64,000 bases of DNA from Rhodobacter xanthinilyticus (lineage in GTDB: Bacteria > Pseudomonadota > Alphaproteobacteria > Rhodobacterales > Rhodobacteraceae): assembly GCF_001856665.1 (NCBI RefSeq), contig NZ_CP017781.1, positions 1,178,001 to 1,242,000 on the forward strand. Direction: 5' to 3'. The notes under the pieces were generated by a model. That model was given only the letters and a program-made list of their open reading frames with translations. It was not told where the DNA came from and did no database searches. Both the position numbers and the translations under genes were made by a program. Shown piece by piece: positions 34,284 through 42,770 of this stretch (its first letter is position 1; each line of letters opens with the position of its first letter).

Positions 34284-35282
34284 TCAGCCGAAGAGAATGA
34301 GCCCCGAGCGCGCGATCGCCCAAAGCGTGGCCGCGCCGAAGGCCGCGTAGCAGATCACCGCCCCGCGGGCCTGAGCGCGCAACACCCCCGGCAGCCGCGC
34401 GCTCAGGCTCTCGCGGCGCGCAAACGGCGCCACCGCCCCCGCCCCAAGCGCCAGAGCCGTGCCCAAGAACAGCGGGATATAAAGCAGATAGCCGTAATAG
34501 CCATATTCCGGCTTGAGGATGCAAAACGGGCAGGGATGCGTCGGATGCTCGTAGATATAGGGCGAGATCACCGCCACGATCGCGACCAGCGCAGCGGCGA
34601 AAAACCCCGCCCCGCCGAGCGCGAAGAGCCCGTAAAACCGCCCCGTGCGGTGCACGAGCGCGCCGAGCGCCGCCACCAAAGCCCCCGCCCCGCCCAGAAG
34701 CCACAGCGCCGCCCCCGGCGCGAGCGCGGCCATGTCATCGGCAAGGCCCGGGTTCGCCGGCGTGAAGAGCTTCGAGCAGCAAGAGGTGATCACATCGGTC
34801 TTCAGTCCAAGGAAATAGCCAAGCTCCAGCCCGAAATCGAGCCAGATCACCGGCACGAGCGCCAGAAGGGCGGCGTATTTCACCCGGGTGAGCGGATAAT
34901 CCCGCCCCATCCGGTCCGCCCGGTCGAGCATCAGCCACAGCCCCGCGCCGAAAAACACCGCGATTTTCGCGTAAAGCGCGGGGAAGCCATAGGCGTTGAC
35001 CGAGAGCGTGCCCACCGCGCACATCGCGCCGACAAACAGCCCCGCCATCCGGTCGGCGTTGAACACAAAGAGCAACAGCGCGGCAAGCTCGGCCAGCATC
35101 ACCGCGGCAAAGAGCGTCGAGACGAGCTCGGTCGCGCGTTCCATCGCGATCTGGCGGGGCGTGGCGCGCGCCAGATCCCAGCCGCGCAGCACCCGCAGCG
35201 CAAAGCCCGCCGCCCAGGTCCCCGCCACCGCCGCCAGCCCCGCGACGAGCAAAAGCGCCAGGATCGGCGTCTGGAAGATCAT
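34284..35282 (-). CDS. Polytopic membrane protein with CC and CPFC motifs, last gene of the metal operon
   Basis: 332 aa with about eight to nine membrane segments. Two cysteine motifs stand out: ITSCCSKLFTP (about residue 166) and HPTHPCPFCILKPEYGYYGY (about 247), both probably near the periplasmic face. They suggest metal or thiol chemistry. I do not recognise a named family. Its ATG overlaps the stop of the LolD-type ATPase (ATGA), so it is translated with the ABC exporter genes. The upstream NosL-like genes make copper a reasonable guess. Confidence 0.72.
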   Translation of the reverse strand: MIFQTPILALLLVAGLAAVAGTWAAGFALRVLRGWDLARATPRQIAMERATELVSTLFAAVMLAELAALLLFVFNADRMAGLFVGAMCAVGTLSVNAYGFPALYAKIAVFFGAGLWLMLDRADRMGRDYPLTRVKYAALLALVPVIWLDFGLELGYFLGLKTDVITSCCSKLFTPANPGLADDMAALAPGAALWLLGGAGALVAALGALVHRTGRFYGLFALGGAGFFAAALVAIVAVISPYIYEHPTHPCPFCILKPEYGYYGYLLYIPLFLGTALALGAGAVAPFARRESLSARLPGVLRAQARGAVICYAAFGAATLWAIARSGLILFG

Positions 35283-35959
35283 GCGCCGCCCTCCACCACC
35301 CGCCCGTCCTCGAGCACCACCACCCGGTCGACCCCCGCCGCCCCCCAGATCCGCGGATCGTGGCTCGTCATGATCACCGTCTTGCCCTCGGCCTTCAGCC
35401 CCGCGACGATCTCGAGAAACCGCCCCGTCAGATGCCCGTCGAGGTTCGCGGTCGGCTCATCGGCGATCAGGATCGGCGCCTCGTTGATCAAGGCCCGCGC
35501 GATCGCGGCGCGCTGGGTCTCGCCGCCCGAGAGATATTCGACCGGCATCTGCGCCTTCTCGGCCAGCCCCAGCGCGCCAAGCCGCGCCATCGCGCGCGCC
35601 GCCACCGCGCCCCGCTCGCCCCCCAAAGGCACGCTCGGCAACAGCACATTGTCGAGCACCGAGAGCCCGCGGATCAGGTTGAAACGCTGAAACACGAAGC
35701 CGAACATCGTGCGCCGCAGCTCGGTCAGATAGCGCTCGGGCAGGCTCGAGACGACCTCGCCCGCGACCGCGACGCGCCCCGCGCTCGGCCGCGCCATGCA
35801 GGCGATCACCGACAGAAGCGTGGTCTTGCCCGAGCCCGAGGGCCCCTTCAACACCGTCACCCCGCCGCGCGCCAGCGCGAGGTTTACCCCCTCGAGCGCG
35901 CGCACCTCATTCGGGCGGCCTTCGTTATAAAACTTCGCAACATCTTGAAGCGTAATCAT
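35279..35959 (-). CDS. ABC transporter ATP-binding protein, LolD/MacB type
   Basis: 226 aa. Walker A LKGPSGSGKTTL near residue 38, signature YLSGGETQRAAIARALIN near 140 and Walker B ILIADEPTANLDG near 162 are clear. The short form and ETQR after the signature match the LolD/MacB/FtsE branch, whose partners are FtsX-like permeases. That permease is encoded 12 bp upstream. These pairs are mechanotransmitters rather than importers, so this one may move or release a lipoprotein or a folded factor within the metal operon. Confidence 0.88.
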   Translation of the reverse strand: MITLQDVAKFYNEGRPNEVRALEGVNLALARGGVTVLKGPSGSGKTTLLSVIACMARPSAGRVAVAGEVVSSLPERYLTELRRTMFGFVFQRFNLIRGLSVLDNVLLPSVPLGGERGAVAARAMARLGALGLAEKAQMPVEYLSGGETQRAAIARALINEAPILIADEPTANLDGHLTGRFLEIVAGLKAEGKTVIMTSHDPRIWGAAGVDRVVVLEDGRVVEGGA

Positions 35960-35971
35960 TTTCCGCCCTCC

Positions 35972-37114
35972 TCAGCGCATGACCCGGTCCGGGTCGGCCG
36001 AGGCCACCCGCCAGATCGGCACCAGAACCGCCGCCGTATAAGGCACCACCGTCAAGAGCCCGAGCGTGGTGAGCTGCAAGGCATCAATCGCCGGGGTGAG
36101 CGGGAAATCGGGGTAGAGCACCGCCCAACCCTTCAACACCGGCGCAAAGAGCGTGCCCCCGGCAAGGAACACATGCCCATAGGCCGCGAGCGTGCCGATC
36201 AGGAACGCCCCCCCCGAAATCAGCGCCCCCTCCCAGAGTTTCATCGCGATCACATCGCGCGTATCCCAGCCGATCGCTTTCAAGATCCCGATCTCGCGCG
36301 CCTCCTCCGCCGAGAGCCCCGAGGCCTTTTCGGCCGCGAAAATCGCGAATGCCAGCATCGCCGCCCCGGCAAGCGCGGTCAAAATCCCCTCGCGCCAGGA
36401 GAACAGCTTCTCATAGGTCCGCCCGATCTCGGCGCGGGTGACAAAGCGCGCCTCGGGCAGAACCCGCGCGGCCTTCTCGACGATCGTGCCGATCTCGCGC
36501 TCATTGCGCACCCGCACCGCAATATCGGTGAACTTCCCCGCCGGCAGCGCGAAAAAGGCGCGGAAATCGGCCTCGTTCATCACCACGAGATCGGCGCTGA
36601 CCAGCGCGGACTCGCTCCCAAAGGTCTGATCCACCACGAATTTCTGCAAATCTCCCGGGTGGCGCGAGAGAAACAGCGGCGCCGTCGCATAGGTAAAGCC
36701 GCGCGCCTTCGGGATCGCCTCGCCGATCCGCACATGGCCCGGCGCGGGCGCCGCTTCGCCCGCCGGCGCCACCATGATCGTGTAATTCGCGCCATTGATC
36801 CGGTCGTAGAAATAGCCCCAAAGCCGCCCCTCGGCGCCCGCCACGCCGCGGATCGCGCGCAAGGCCTCGATCGCCTCGGTCTCGATCATCTCCTGCCGGC
36901 CGAGGGTGAGCTTTTGCACGATCATCTCCGGCGCCGCGGCGAGAACCGCGCGCGCTTCCGTGCGCAGCGCGGCGGCGAAGAACATCGCCGAAGCCACCGC
37001 GAAGACCACCACCGAAAACACCGCGACCAGCGCGATATTCTTGCCCTTGCGGCGGGCGGCGGCGGCGAGCGTGTAATCGGCCAGCGCGCGCTGGCGGCGC
37101 AGCCAGTGTTTCAT
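35972..37114 (-). CDS. FtsX-like (MacB-type) ABC permease
   Basis: 380 aa from the ATG at 37114, which overlaps the upstream stop (ATGA). One N-terminal membrane segment (KNIALVAVFSVVVFAVASAM, residues about 22-41), a large periplasmic domain of some 200 residues and three C-terminal segments make the FtsX topology. The stretch SAEEAREIGILKAIGWDTRDV is the typical coupling sequence with GILKAIG. It pairs with the LolD-type ATPase just downstream. The role in this operon, maybe delivery of a metal chaperone, is inference. Confidence 0.86.
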   Translation of the reverse strand: MKHWLRRQRALADYTLAAAARRKGKNIALVAVFSVVVFAVASAMFFAAALRTEARAVLAAAPEMIVQKLTLGRQEMIETEAIEALRAIRGVAGAEGRLWGYFYDRINGANYTIMVAPAGEAAPAPGHVRIGEAIPKARGFTYATAPLFLSRHPGDLQKFVVDQTFGSESALVSADLVVMNEADFRAFFALPAGKFTDIAVRVRNEREIGTIVEKAARVLPEARFVTRAEIGRTYEKLFSWREGILTALAGAAMLAFAIFAAEKASGLSAEEAREIGILKAIGWDTRDVIAMKLWEGALISGGAFLIGTLAAYGHVFLAGGTLFAPVLKGWAVLYPDFPLTPAIDALQLTTLGLLTVVPYTAAVLVPIWRVASADPDRVMR

Positions 37115-37461
37115 CGGGCAATCTCCTGAGCTGAAACCCCGAGCGCGCTCTGGCCGTATTGGCCGATCTGCCCGGGCTCGGGGGCGGGCATCAGGCTCCC
37201 CGAGGGAAAATGGTCGAGCGCGGCGGGCGCATCCATGAAAGCGGTCGCGAGATCGGCCAGCGCGGGGTGGCGGGTGAAACGCGCCTCGGTGAAAAGCGCC
37301 AGATCGGTGAGCCCCAGATCGCGCACCAGTGCCGCCGAAGCGGCGATCCGCGCGGCCTCGGCGGGGGCGCGCGCCGCGGCATGCACCGCCGCCCCCCCGG
37401 CCAGCGCCAGCAACAGCCCGAAAGCCGCGAAAACCGGCGTCGTGGGGCGGCGCGCGCTCAT
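37111..37461 (-). CDS. Small membrane-anchored or secreted protein of unknown function
   Basis: 116 aa. An N-terminal hydrophobic stretch (PVFAAFGLLLALAGGAAVHAAA) could be a signal or anchor. The mature part (LVRDLGLTDLALFTEARFTRHPALADLATAFMDAP) is helical, and the region SLMPAPEPGQIGQY is Pro/Gly-rich. There is no Cys. It overlaps the genes on both sides by ATGA, between a NosL-like gene and the FtsX-like permease gene, so it is surely expressed with them. Similar small proteins beside nosL genes are known, but I cannot name the family. Confidence 0.7.
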   Translation of the reverse strand: MSARRPTTPVFAAFGLLLALAGGAAVHAAARAPAEAARIAASAALVRDLGLTDLALFTEARFTRHPALADLATAFMDAPAALDHFPSGSLMPAPEPGQIGQYGQSALGVSAQEIAR

Positions 37462-38009
37462 GGCGCGGCCCCGAGCGCGTCGAGATCGCCCGCATCGAGC
37501 GTCGCCAGAACCGCGCCCGTCACCTCGTCAAACCGCATCAGCCGCCGGCCCTGATGATCGGCCATGAACTCTGCCGCATCCGCCGCATCGGCGAGCGGCA
37601 CCAGCTCATGCCCCATCGGCCCGAGCACATCCGAGCCCGCCGCATAAAGCGCCTCACCCGCCGCCACCCGCGTCACGCCATAGTAATCCGTCACCCCCAT
37701 CGTCGTGATCTGATCGGCGCTGCGGCCCTGGGCATATTTCGGCATATCATTGAGATATTTGAAGAAATCCTTCGCGCCGTCGAAATGCTCGGCATGGCCA
37801 TCGGCAAACAGGATCGTCGCGATCCAATCGGGGTATTTCGCGACAAACATCCCGCAGACCGGGCAGATATCGCGCGGCCCGGGGGCTGGCAGATCGACCG
37901 CCGCCGCCCCCGCCCGCGCGCCGCGCGGCGCCAGACCGAACACCGCCGCCGAGCCCAAAAGCCCGCCGAGAACCTGCCGCCGCGAAGCCGGCCGAGAAAT
38001 CTTGCACAT
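37458..38009 (-). CDS. NosL-like copper-chaperone-type protein 1 (Tat signal)
   Basis: 183 aa from the second of two adjacent ATGs, which is better placed after AGGAGG. The twin-arginine signal ASRRQVLGGLLGSAAVFGLAP predicts folded export. The NosL core DICPVCGMFVAKYPDW has the CxxCGM metal motif, with DGHAEHFDGAKDFFKYL and LVPLADAADAAEFMADHQGR in the C-terminal half. NosL binds Cu(I) in nitrous oxide reductase assembly. Here no nosZ is nearby, so the client must be different. The gene is sixth or seventh in the operon, between a second NosL-like gene and a small protein. Confidence 0.88.
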   Translation of the reverse strand: MCKISRPASRRQVLGGLLGSAAVFGLAPRGARAGAAAVDLPAPGPRDICPVCGMFVAKYPDWIATILFADGHAEHFDGAKDFFKYLNDMPKYAQGRSADQITTMGVTDYYGVTRVAAGEALYAAGSDVLGPMGHELVPLADAADAAEFMADHQGRRLMRFDEVTGAVLATLDAGDLDALGAAP

Positions 38010-38060
38010 CATCGCCTCCTGAAAAAGAGGGGGGGCAGGCCGGGGCCCGCCCCCCGCCTG

Positions 38061-38699
38061 TCATTGCGCCGCCGCTTTCGCCTTGGCGCGCTTCTCGGCG
38101 CGCCGCGCGCGGATCGCGAGCGTGTCCTTGGCCATATCGGCATAAGCGAGCACCAGCGCCTCCTCGAAGCCCACGAGCTTCGCGTCCGGCCCCGCCGCCG
38201 CCTTCGCCGCCTCGGCATCGGCATAGGCGAATTTCGAGACATCCGTCATCGTGCCCGGCTTGCCCGGGTCGATCACATAGGTCATCTCCGCGCTGTCGGC
38301 GAGCGGCTTGACCTCGCCCTCCGCCCCCGCATCGCCCGCGTAGATCACCTTCGGCCCGCGATCCATGTTGATCGAGAGGCTGATCGCCGCGCAATGGATC
38401 GAGCAGGTGCCGTCAACCGCGTCATCGCCATAAACGATCAGATGGCGCGATTGGCTGAAGGCCTTGCGCATCATCCCGCAATAGGGGCAGCGGGGGTATT
38501 TCTCGAACTCGTTCTCGAGCGGCGCCGCATCGACCTTCAGAAACCGCGCCAGCCCGTTCTGATCGGTCCAATCCCAGGGCGTCATCGGCGCGGCGCCGCC
38601 CGCGGCGGGCATGCCCGGCATCGTGCTTTGCGCCGAGGCGGCGGTGGCGGCCATCACGAGGCCGGTCGAGGAGGTGAGAAGAAAATCACGACGTTTCAT
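38061..38699 (-). CDS. NosL-like protein 2 (Tat signal, divergent)
   Basis: 212 aa. MKRRDFLLTSSTGLVMAATAASAQ is a Tat signal. The metal motif is KYPRCPYCGMMRKAFSQSRH near residue 75, followed by a second pair in GTCSIHCAAISLSI near 101. Together with the Met-rich MPGMPAAGGAAPMTP tract after cleavage, these could bind copper. The C-terminus is Lys/Ala-rich. It lies directly upstream of NosL-like 1, so the operon encodes two distinct members. The CSIHCAA pair is absent from the shorter paralogue. Confidence 0.85.
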   Translation of the reverse strand: MKRRDFLLTSSTGLVMAATAASAQSTMPGMPAAGGAAPMTPWDWTDQNGLARFLKVDAAPLENEFEKYPRCPYCGMMRKAFSQSRHLIVYGDDAVDGTCSIHCAAISLSINMDRGPKVIYAGDAGAEGEVKPLADSAEMTYVIDPGKPGTMTDVSKFAYADAEAAKAAAGPDAKLVGFEEALVLAYADMAKDTLAIRARRAEKRAKAKAAAQ

Positions 38700-38761
38700 T
38701 GTCTTGTCCTTTGGTTGGGGCGCTCTCTGGCCCCGAAATCTGGTCACTGTGGGCTCTCGGA

Positions 38762-39151
38762 TCACGCCGCCCCCGGGGGCGCGCGGATCAACCCAGGGCT
38801 CGGGGCGGCGCGCCAGGGCGCGCGCGGCGCGGCGGGCGGGGCCAAGGCGAGGGGGAACTCCGCGCGGATCGGCGCGGCCCAAACCGCGCCCGCGGGCGGC
38901 GCATCGAGCGCGCCCACCGCCACGCTCGCACAGACCGGGCAGGGCGCATGGCCCGCGCCCGCCTGGCCCGGGCCGGCCGGCCGGCCATCGGGCGTGACCC
39001 AGATCACCCCCGCGCCGGTGCAGATCTCCAAGAGCCCGCGCCCCGGCCCGCGCCCGGCCTCGGCCACAGCCCGCGCGCCCAGATGATCGACGCCGAGCAA
39101 GATCTCGAACGCCATCGCCAGAAGCGCAAAGACATGGCCGCGCGCGCTCAT
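38762..39151 (-). CDS. Small secreted protein with CPVC motif, unknown function
   Basis: 129 aa. The ATG at 39151 overlaps the ATPase stop (ATGA). The N-terminus MSARGHVFALLAMAFEILLGVDHLGARA is a hydrophobic anchor or signal. Mid-way it has GHAPCPVCASVAVGALDAPP, a CxxC motif near residue 70. The C-terminal third is Pro/Ala/Arg-rich. I do not recognise the family. DUF2946-type small proteins carry a similar C-P-x-C-A stretch, so it may be a distant member; together with its neighbours it points to metal handling. Confidence 0.66.
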   Translation of the reverse strand: MSARGHVFALLAMAFEILLGVDHLGARAVAEAGRGPGRGLLEICTGAGVIWVTPDGRPAGPGQAGAGHAPCPVCASVAVGALDAPPAGAVWAAPIRAEFPLALAPPAAPRAPWRAAPSPGLIRAPPGAA

Positions 39152-39906
39152 GGCCGCGCCTCCAGCCCATGGGGCACCACCACAAGGCCCGCATCGCGCG
39201 CGCGCAAGAACTCCGGTGCGATCCGCCAATGGTCGCGCAACACCGCCTCGCCGAGCGCCGCCTCGGGCGGGCAGGGGGCGCTCAGCCGCCCGCCGCTGAG
39301 CACCAGCGCCTCGGCGCAAAACCGCGCGGCAAGGCTCAGATCATGGAGCGCGCAGAGCACCGCCGCGCCGGTTTCCTGTGCATAGTCGCGCAAAATCTCG
39401 AGCGTGGCGAGCTGATGGTGCAGATCGAGCGCCGAGGTCGGCTCATCGAGCAGCAAGACCGCGGGCGCGCGGAACAGCCGCTGCGCGATCAGCACGCGCT
39501 GCTGTTGCCCGCCCGAGAGCGCCGACATCGGCCGATCGGCGAGCGCGCCGAGCCCGAGCCGCGCGAGCAGCGCCTCGGCCTCCGCCAGAAGCCCCGGCGC
39601 CACCCGCAGCCCGAGCGCCTCGCGTCGCCCAAGCAGCACACAATCGCGCACCGTGAGCGCCGCCCCCACCTCGAACCCCTGCGGCAAGAACCCGATCCGC
39701 GCCGCGCCGAGCACCGCGCCGCCCCGCGCGCGGATCGTCGCGCGCTCGCGCGCGAGCCCCGCCAGCGCCCGCAACAGCGTCGATTTGCCCGCGCCATTGG
39801 GCCCGACAAGCGCCGTCAACACCCCGCCGCGCAAGGAAAATTCCGCCCCCCCCACGATCTCGGCGCGGCCGCGGTAAAGCGCAGGCGAGCGGATCTCAAA
39901 CATCAT
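39148..39906 (-). CDS. ABC transporter ATP-binding protein, FecE/BtuD type
   Basis: 252 aa. Walker [18 protein letters not shown] near residue 33, signature ALSGGQQQRVLIAQRLF near 126 and Walker B AVLLLDEPTSALD near 146 are complete. This branch powers iron-siderophore, heme or cobalamin import with FecCD permeases. Its start lies 11 bp inside the upstream permease gene. A MM start is present; either ATG is possible. Confidence 0.9.
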   Translation of the reverse strand: MMFEIRSPALYRGRAEIVGGAEFSLRGGVLTALVGPNGAGKSTLLRALAGLARERATIRARGGAVLGAARIGFLPQGFEVGAALTVRDCVLLGRREALGLRVAPGLLAEAEALLARLGLGALADRPMSALSGGQQQRVLIAQRLFRAPAVLLLDEPTSALDLHHQLATLEILRDYAQETGAAVLCALHDLSLAARFCAEALVLSGGRLSAPCPPEAALGEAVLRDHWRIAPEFLRARDAGLVVVPHGLEARP

Positions 39907-40990
39907 ACCGCCCCTTCTGCCCCAAGATCACCGCGATCAGCATCGGGATCCCCGCGATCGCCGTAACCAGCCCCACCGGGATCGCCGCGCCCTGCGAGAT
40001 CAGCTTCGCCGCGACCGAGGCGCTGACCAGAATGACCGCCCCCCCGATCGCCGCCATCGGCAGCGCGAAGCGATGATCCTCGCCCACGAGCGCGCGCGCG
40101 ACATGGGGCGCAATCAGCCCGACAAAGCCGATCGTGCCGGTGAAACTCACCGCCGCCGCGGTCAGCGCCGCGGTGATCAGAAAGAGCCGCCGGCGCAGCG
40201 CCTCGGTCTCGAGCCCGAGGCTCGCCGCATTCGCCTCGCCAAGCCGCAGCGCGGTGAGCGCCCAGGCCTCGCGCGCCAGTAGCGGCAGGCAGAGCGCAAC
40301 GATCCCCCCCGCGACCCAGACCCCCGGCCAGCTCGCCCGCGCAAGCGAGCCGAAGAGCCAGAAAACGATCTGCTGAAGCACCTCGGGTGCTGCCAGAAAC
40401 TGCAACAGCGATTGCAGCGATTGGAAAAAGAACAAGACCGCGATGCCGACGAGCACGAGGATCTCGGGCCGCGCGCCGCGCACCTGCGCCAGCCCCCAGA
40501 CGAGCGCCGTGGCACCGAGCGTCGCGGCAAAGGCAAAGAGCGGCGTGAGCAGATGCGGCGCGAGCGTGAGCCCGAGCGCGGCCGAGATCGCCCCCCCGAA
40601 CATGATCGCCAGCGCCGCGCCAAAGCCCGCCGCCGCCGAAAACCCGAGCGTGAAGGGCGAGGCGAGCGGGTTGGCGAGCAGCGTCTGCATCACCAGCCCC
40701 GCAAGCCCGAGCGCCCCCCCGACGATCAGCGCCATCGCCACCTGCGGCAGCCGGATCTGATAAAGGATCGCCGCCGCCGCCCGGTTCTCGCCCGCCGGGC
40801 CCGCCCGCAGCGCCTCCCAAAGCGCGCCCGCCGAGAGCCCCGAAGGCCCGGTCAGCAGATCCGCCGCCACGAGCCCCGCCAGCGCAAGCCCCGCCGCGGC
40901 AAAGATCGTCGCCCGCCGCGCCGCAGCCGAGGGCGCGCGCACGCACGCCCCCGCGCCGGTGCCGCAGCCGATCTGCGACCCCGCGCTCAT
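39896..40990 (-). CDS. ABC transporter permease, FecCD family
   Basis: 364 aa. A Cys-containing N-terminus (IGCGTGAGACVRAP) precedes about nine to ten membrane segments. ALGLAGLVMQTLLANPLASPFTLGFSAAAGFGA near residue 100 and IGFVGLIAPHVARALVGEDHR near 290 are the conserved FecCD blocks. It forms the inner-membrane channel for the imported metal complex. The ATG overlaps the binding-protein stop. Confidence 0.9.
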   Translation of the reverse strand: MSAGSQIGCGTGAGACVRAPSAAARRATIFAAAGLALAGLVAADLLTGPSGLSAGALWEALRAGPAGENRAAAAILYQIRLPQVAMALIVGGALGLAGLVMQTLLANPLASPFTLGFSAAAGFGAALAIMFGGAISAALGLTLAPHLLTPLFAFAATLGATALVWGLAQVRGARPEILVLVGIAVLFFFQSLQSLLQFLAAPEVLQQIVFWLFGSLARASWPGVWVAGGIVALCLPLLAREAWALTALRLGEANAASLGLETEALRRRLFLITAALTAAAVSFTGTIGFVGLIAPHVARALVGEDHRFALPMAAIGGAVILVSASVAAKLISQGAAIPVGLVTAIAGIPMLIAVILGQKGRYDV

Positions 40991-42081
40991 TGCAGCCGCG
41001 TCACGAACAGCCCGTCCGCCGCGATCGGCATCCAGGCCCGGTAAAACTCCGCCAGCTCCGCCCCCGGGTCGACATCGGCAAATTCCGCCGGATAGAGCGC
41101 CTTCGCGATCGCCCGCGCATAGACGAAATCCGACAGCGTGCGGTTGCCGCCATGATAGACGCCCCAGACCTCACCCGACTGCACCGCCGGTAGATCGGCC
41201 CAGCCCGGCCGCCCCGTATAGGCCGCCATCTTCGCCCGCGCCGCGCCCTGATCGGCGCCAAAACCGAGGATCACCGCCTCCGGCTTGTTGAGCCACTCCG
41301 ACCCCGCCAGCAAGATCACATCCGGCCGCTCGGCCAGCACATATTCCGCCGCGAGCGGGCCCCAGTTCTCGATCTGCCCGCGTGCGATATTGTCGCCGCC
41401 GACGAGCTCGATCACCCCCGCCCACATGCCCTTGCCATAGGAATTGCCGATCTCGCCCGGGCCCTTCTGCGCCAGCTCGACATAGATCTTCTTGTGCGAG
41501 GGCCCGGCCTTGGCCACCCGCGCGAGCGTGTCCTCGGTCTTGGCGCGATACATCTGCGCCAGCGCCTCGGCGCGCTCGGGCTGCCCCATCACCGCGCCCA
41601 GAACCTGCGTCGAGAGCACATGCCGCTCGAGCGTCTGCGCGTTGTAATCGAGCGCGATCACCTTGATCCCCGCCGCCTCGATCGCCGCCACCCCGGGCGC
41701 GCCGAGCGCCTCGGTCTGCCAGCTCGCCAGGAGCGCAACATCGGGCTGCGCCGCGATCAGCGCCTCGGCCGAGAAAGACCCGTCATCGGTCGAGCCAAAA
41801 TCGACCGCCCCCGCGAGCGCGGGGAACCGCGCCACATAGGCCGCCCATTGCGCCGGCCGCCACTCCGCCCAAGGCGCCCGCGACAGCGCCACGATCTTGC
41901 CGGCCCCCTCGGCCCCGGTCACCGCGAGGTAATCCTCGTAGTAAAAGCCGAGCGCCACCCGCTCCGGCACAGCCTCGAGCGTCACCTGCCGCCCGTCGAG
42001 ATCGGTCACCGTGATCTCGGCCAGAGCCGGCGCAGTCGTCATCATCAGCGCCACAAGCGCCGTCATCTTCGCGAATTTCAT
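40987..42081 (-). CDS. ABC transporter substrate-binding protein, FecB/BtuF (class III) family
   Basis: 364 aa with a signal peptide (MKFAKMTALVALMMTTAPALA). The mature protein opens EITVTDLDGRQVTLEAVPERVALG, the standard start of periplasmic-binding-protein family 2 domains, and has the lobe linker helix and GVIELVGGDNIARGQ. It binds a metal chelate or metallophore in the periplasm. No TonB-dependent receptor gene is present in the operon or window, so the outer-membrane step is encoded elsewhere. The length is normal. Confidence 0.89.
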   Translation of the reverse strand: MKFAKMTALVALMMTTAPALAEITVTDLDGRQVTLEAVPERVALGFYYEDYLAVTGAEGAGKIVALSRAPWAEWRPAQWAAYVARFPALAGAVDFGSTDDGSFSAEALIAAQPDVALLASWQTEALGAPGVAAIEAAGIKVIALDYNAQTLERHVLSTQVLGAVMGQPERAEALAQMYRAKTEDTLARVAKAGPSHKKIYVELAQKGPGEIGNSYGKGMWAGVIELVGGDNIARGQIENWGPLAAEYVLAERPDVILLAGSEWLNKPEAVILGFGADQGAARAKMAAYTGRPGWADLPAVQSGEVWGVYHGGNRTLSDFVYARAIAKALYPAEFADVDPGAELAEFYRAWMPIAADGLFVTRLQ

Positions 42082-42174
42082 GCAAATCTCCGTCTCGCAT
42101 ACCGCCCGGCGGAGCCGTGCTCCGGGGGTGCGGGCGATGGTCTGGGGAAGGCGCGGCGCGCGCGCCCGCTCAGA

Positions 42175-42612
42175 TCAGACGAAGCGTGGCGGCGCCCGGG
42201 CGCCATGCGCGGGGTCGGGCGCGCGCATCGGCGCGAGCCCGCGCGCAGGCAACACCGGCTCGGGCGCGCGCTCGGCGGGGCGGAAATCGGGCAGCGCGGG
42301 CATCTCGAGCCCGGCGAGCGACAGCGACACCGCCAGACAGCTCGAGACCTCGTGATTCGTGCTCGGCAGCGGCGCTTCGTCCGAAACCGAGCCATCCGCC
42401 GCCATCCAGATCTCGCGCGGGCCCTCGCCCGTGCACAGCACCAGCCGCGCCCCCTCCGCGCCCGCAACGCGCATCATCCCCTGTGGCACAACGCCCGACG
42501 CGATCAGCGCGACCAGCAGCACCACCCGAGCCGCAGCCGCCCAAACCGCTCCCCGAGAGGGGGGCGCGCCACTCGGGCGCAGGGCAGAGAAGGGGCGAAG
42601 AAGCCAGGCCAT
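42175..42612 (-). CDS. DUF2946-like small protein, first gene of the metal operon
   Basis: 145 aa from the ATG at 42612. A membrane segment lies around residues 24-42 (AARVVLLVALIASGVVPQGM). After it comes RLVLCTGEGPREIWMAADGS, the recognisable core of DUF2946 proteins, then SSCLAVSLSL. A Pro/Arg-rich C-terminus ends HGARAPPRFV. DUF2946 genes commonly sit next to copper or TonB-receptor genes. Assignment to the family is by memory of its pattern. The 93-bp gap after it contains the hairpin CGGAGC-CGT-GCTCCG. Confidence 0.7.
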   Translation of the reverse strand: MAWLLRPFSALRPSGAPPSRGAVWAAAARVVLLVALIASGVVPQGMMRVAGAEGARLVLCTGEGPREIWMAADGSVSDEAPLPSTNHEVSSCLAVSLSLAGLEMPALPDFRPAERAPEPVLPARGLAPMRAPDPAHGARAPPRFV

Positions 42613-42770
42613 ACCCCCAGATAGCAGATCCCCGGTGCCGCGCGACTTGATTTCGCTCAAGCGCGGCGCCCCGTCGCAGAGCCGGTCGCCGCGCATCCGC
42701 CGCCTTGCCGCGCATTCCCCCTTCCCTCCGGCGCGCGCCGGCGCAACACTGGCCCCAATCGGAGGACATC

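Noticed and set aside
42082-42174. Cobalamin riboswitch before the binding-protein gene
   Set aside because: A hairpin is present, but the B12-box consensus is not recognisable on the correct strand.
34284-42612. A nos (nitrous oxide reductase) cluster
   Set aside because: NosL-like genes are present but nosZ, nosR and nosD are not.
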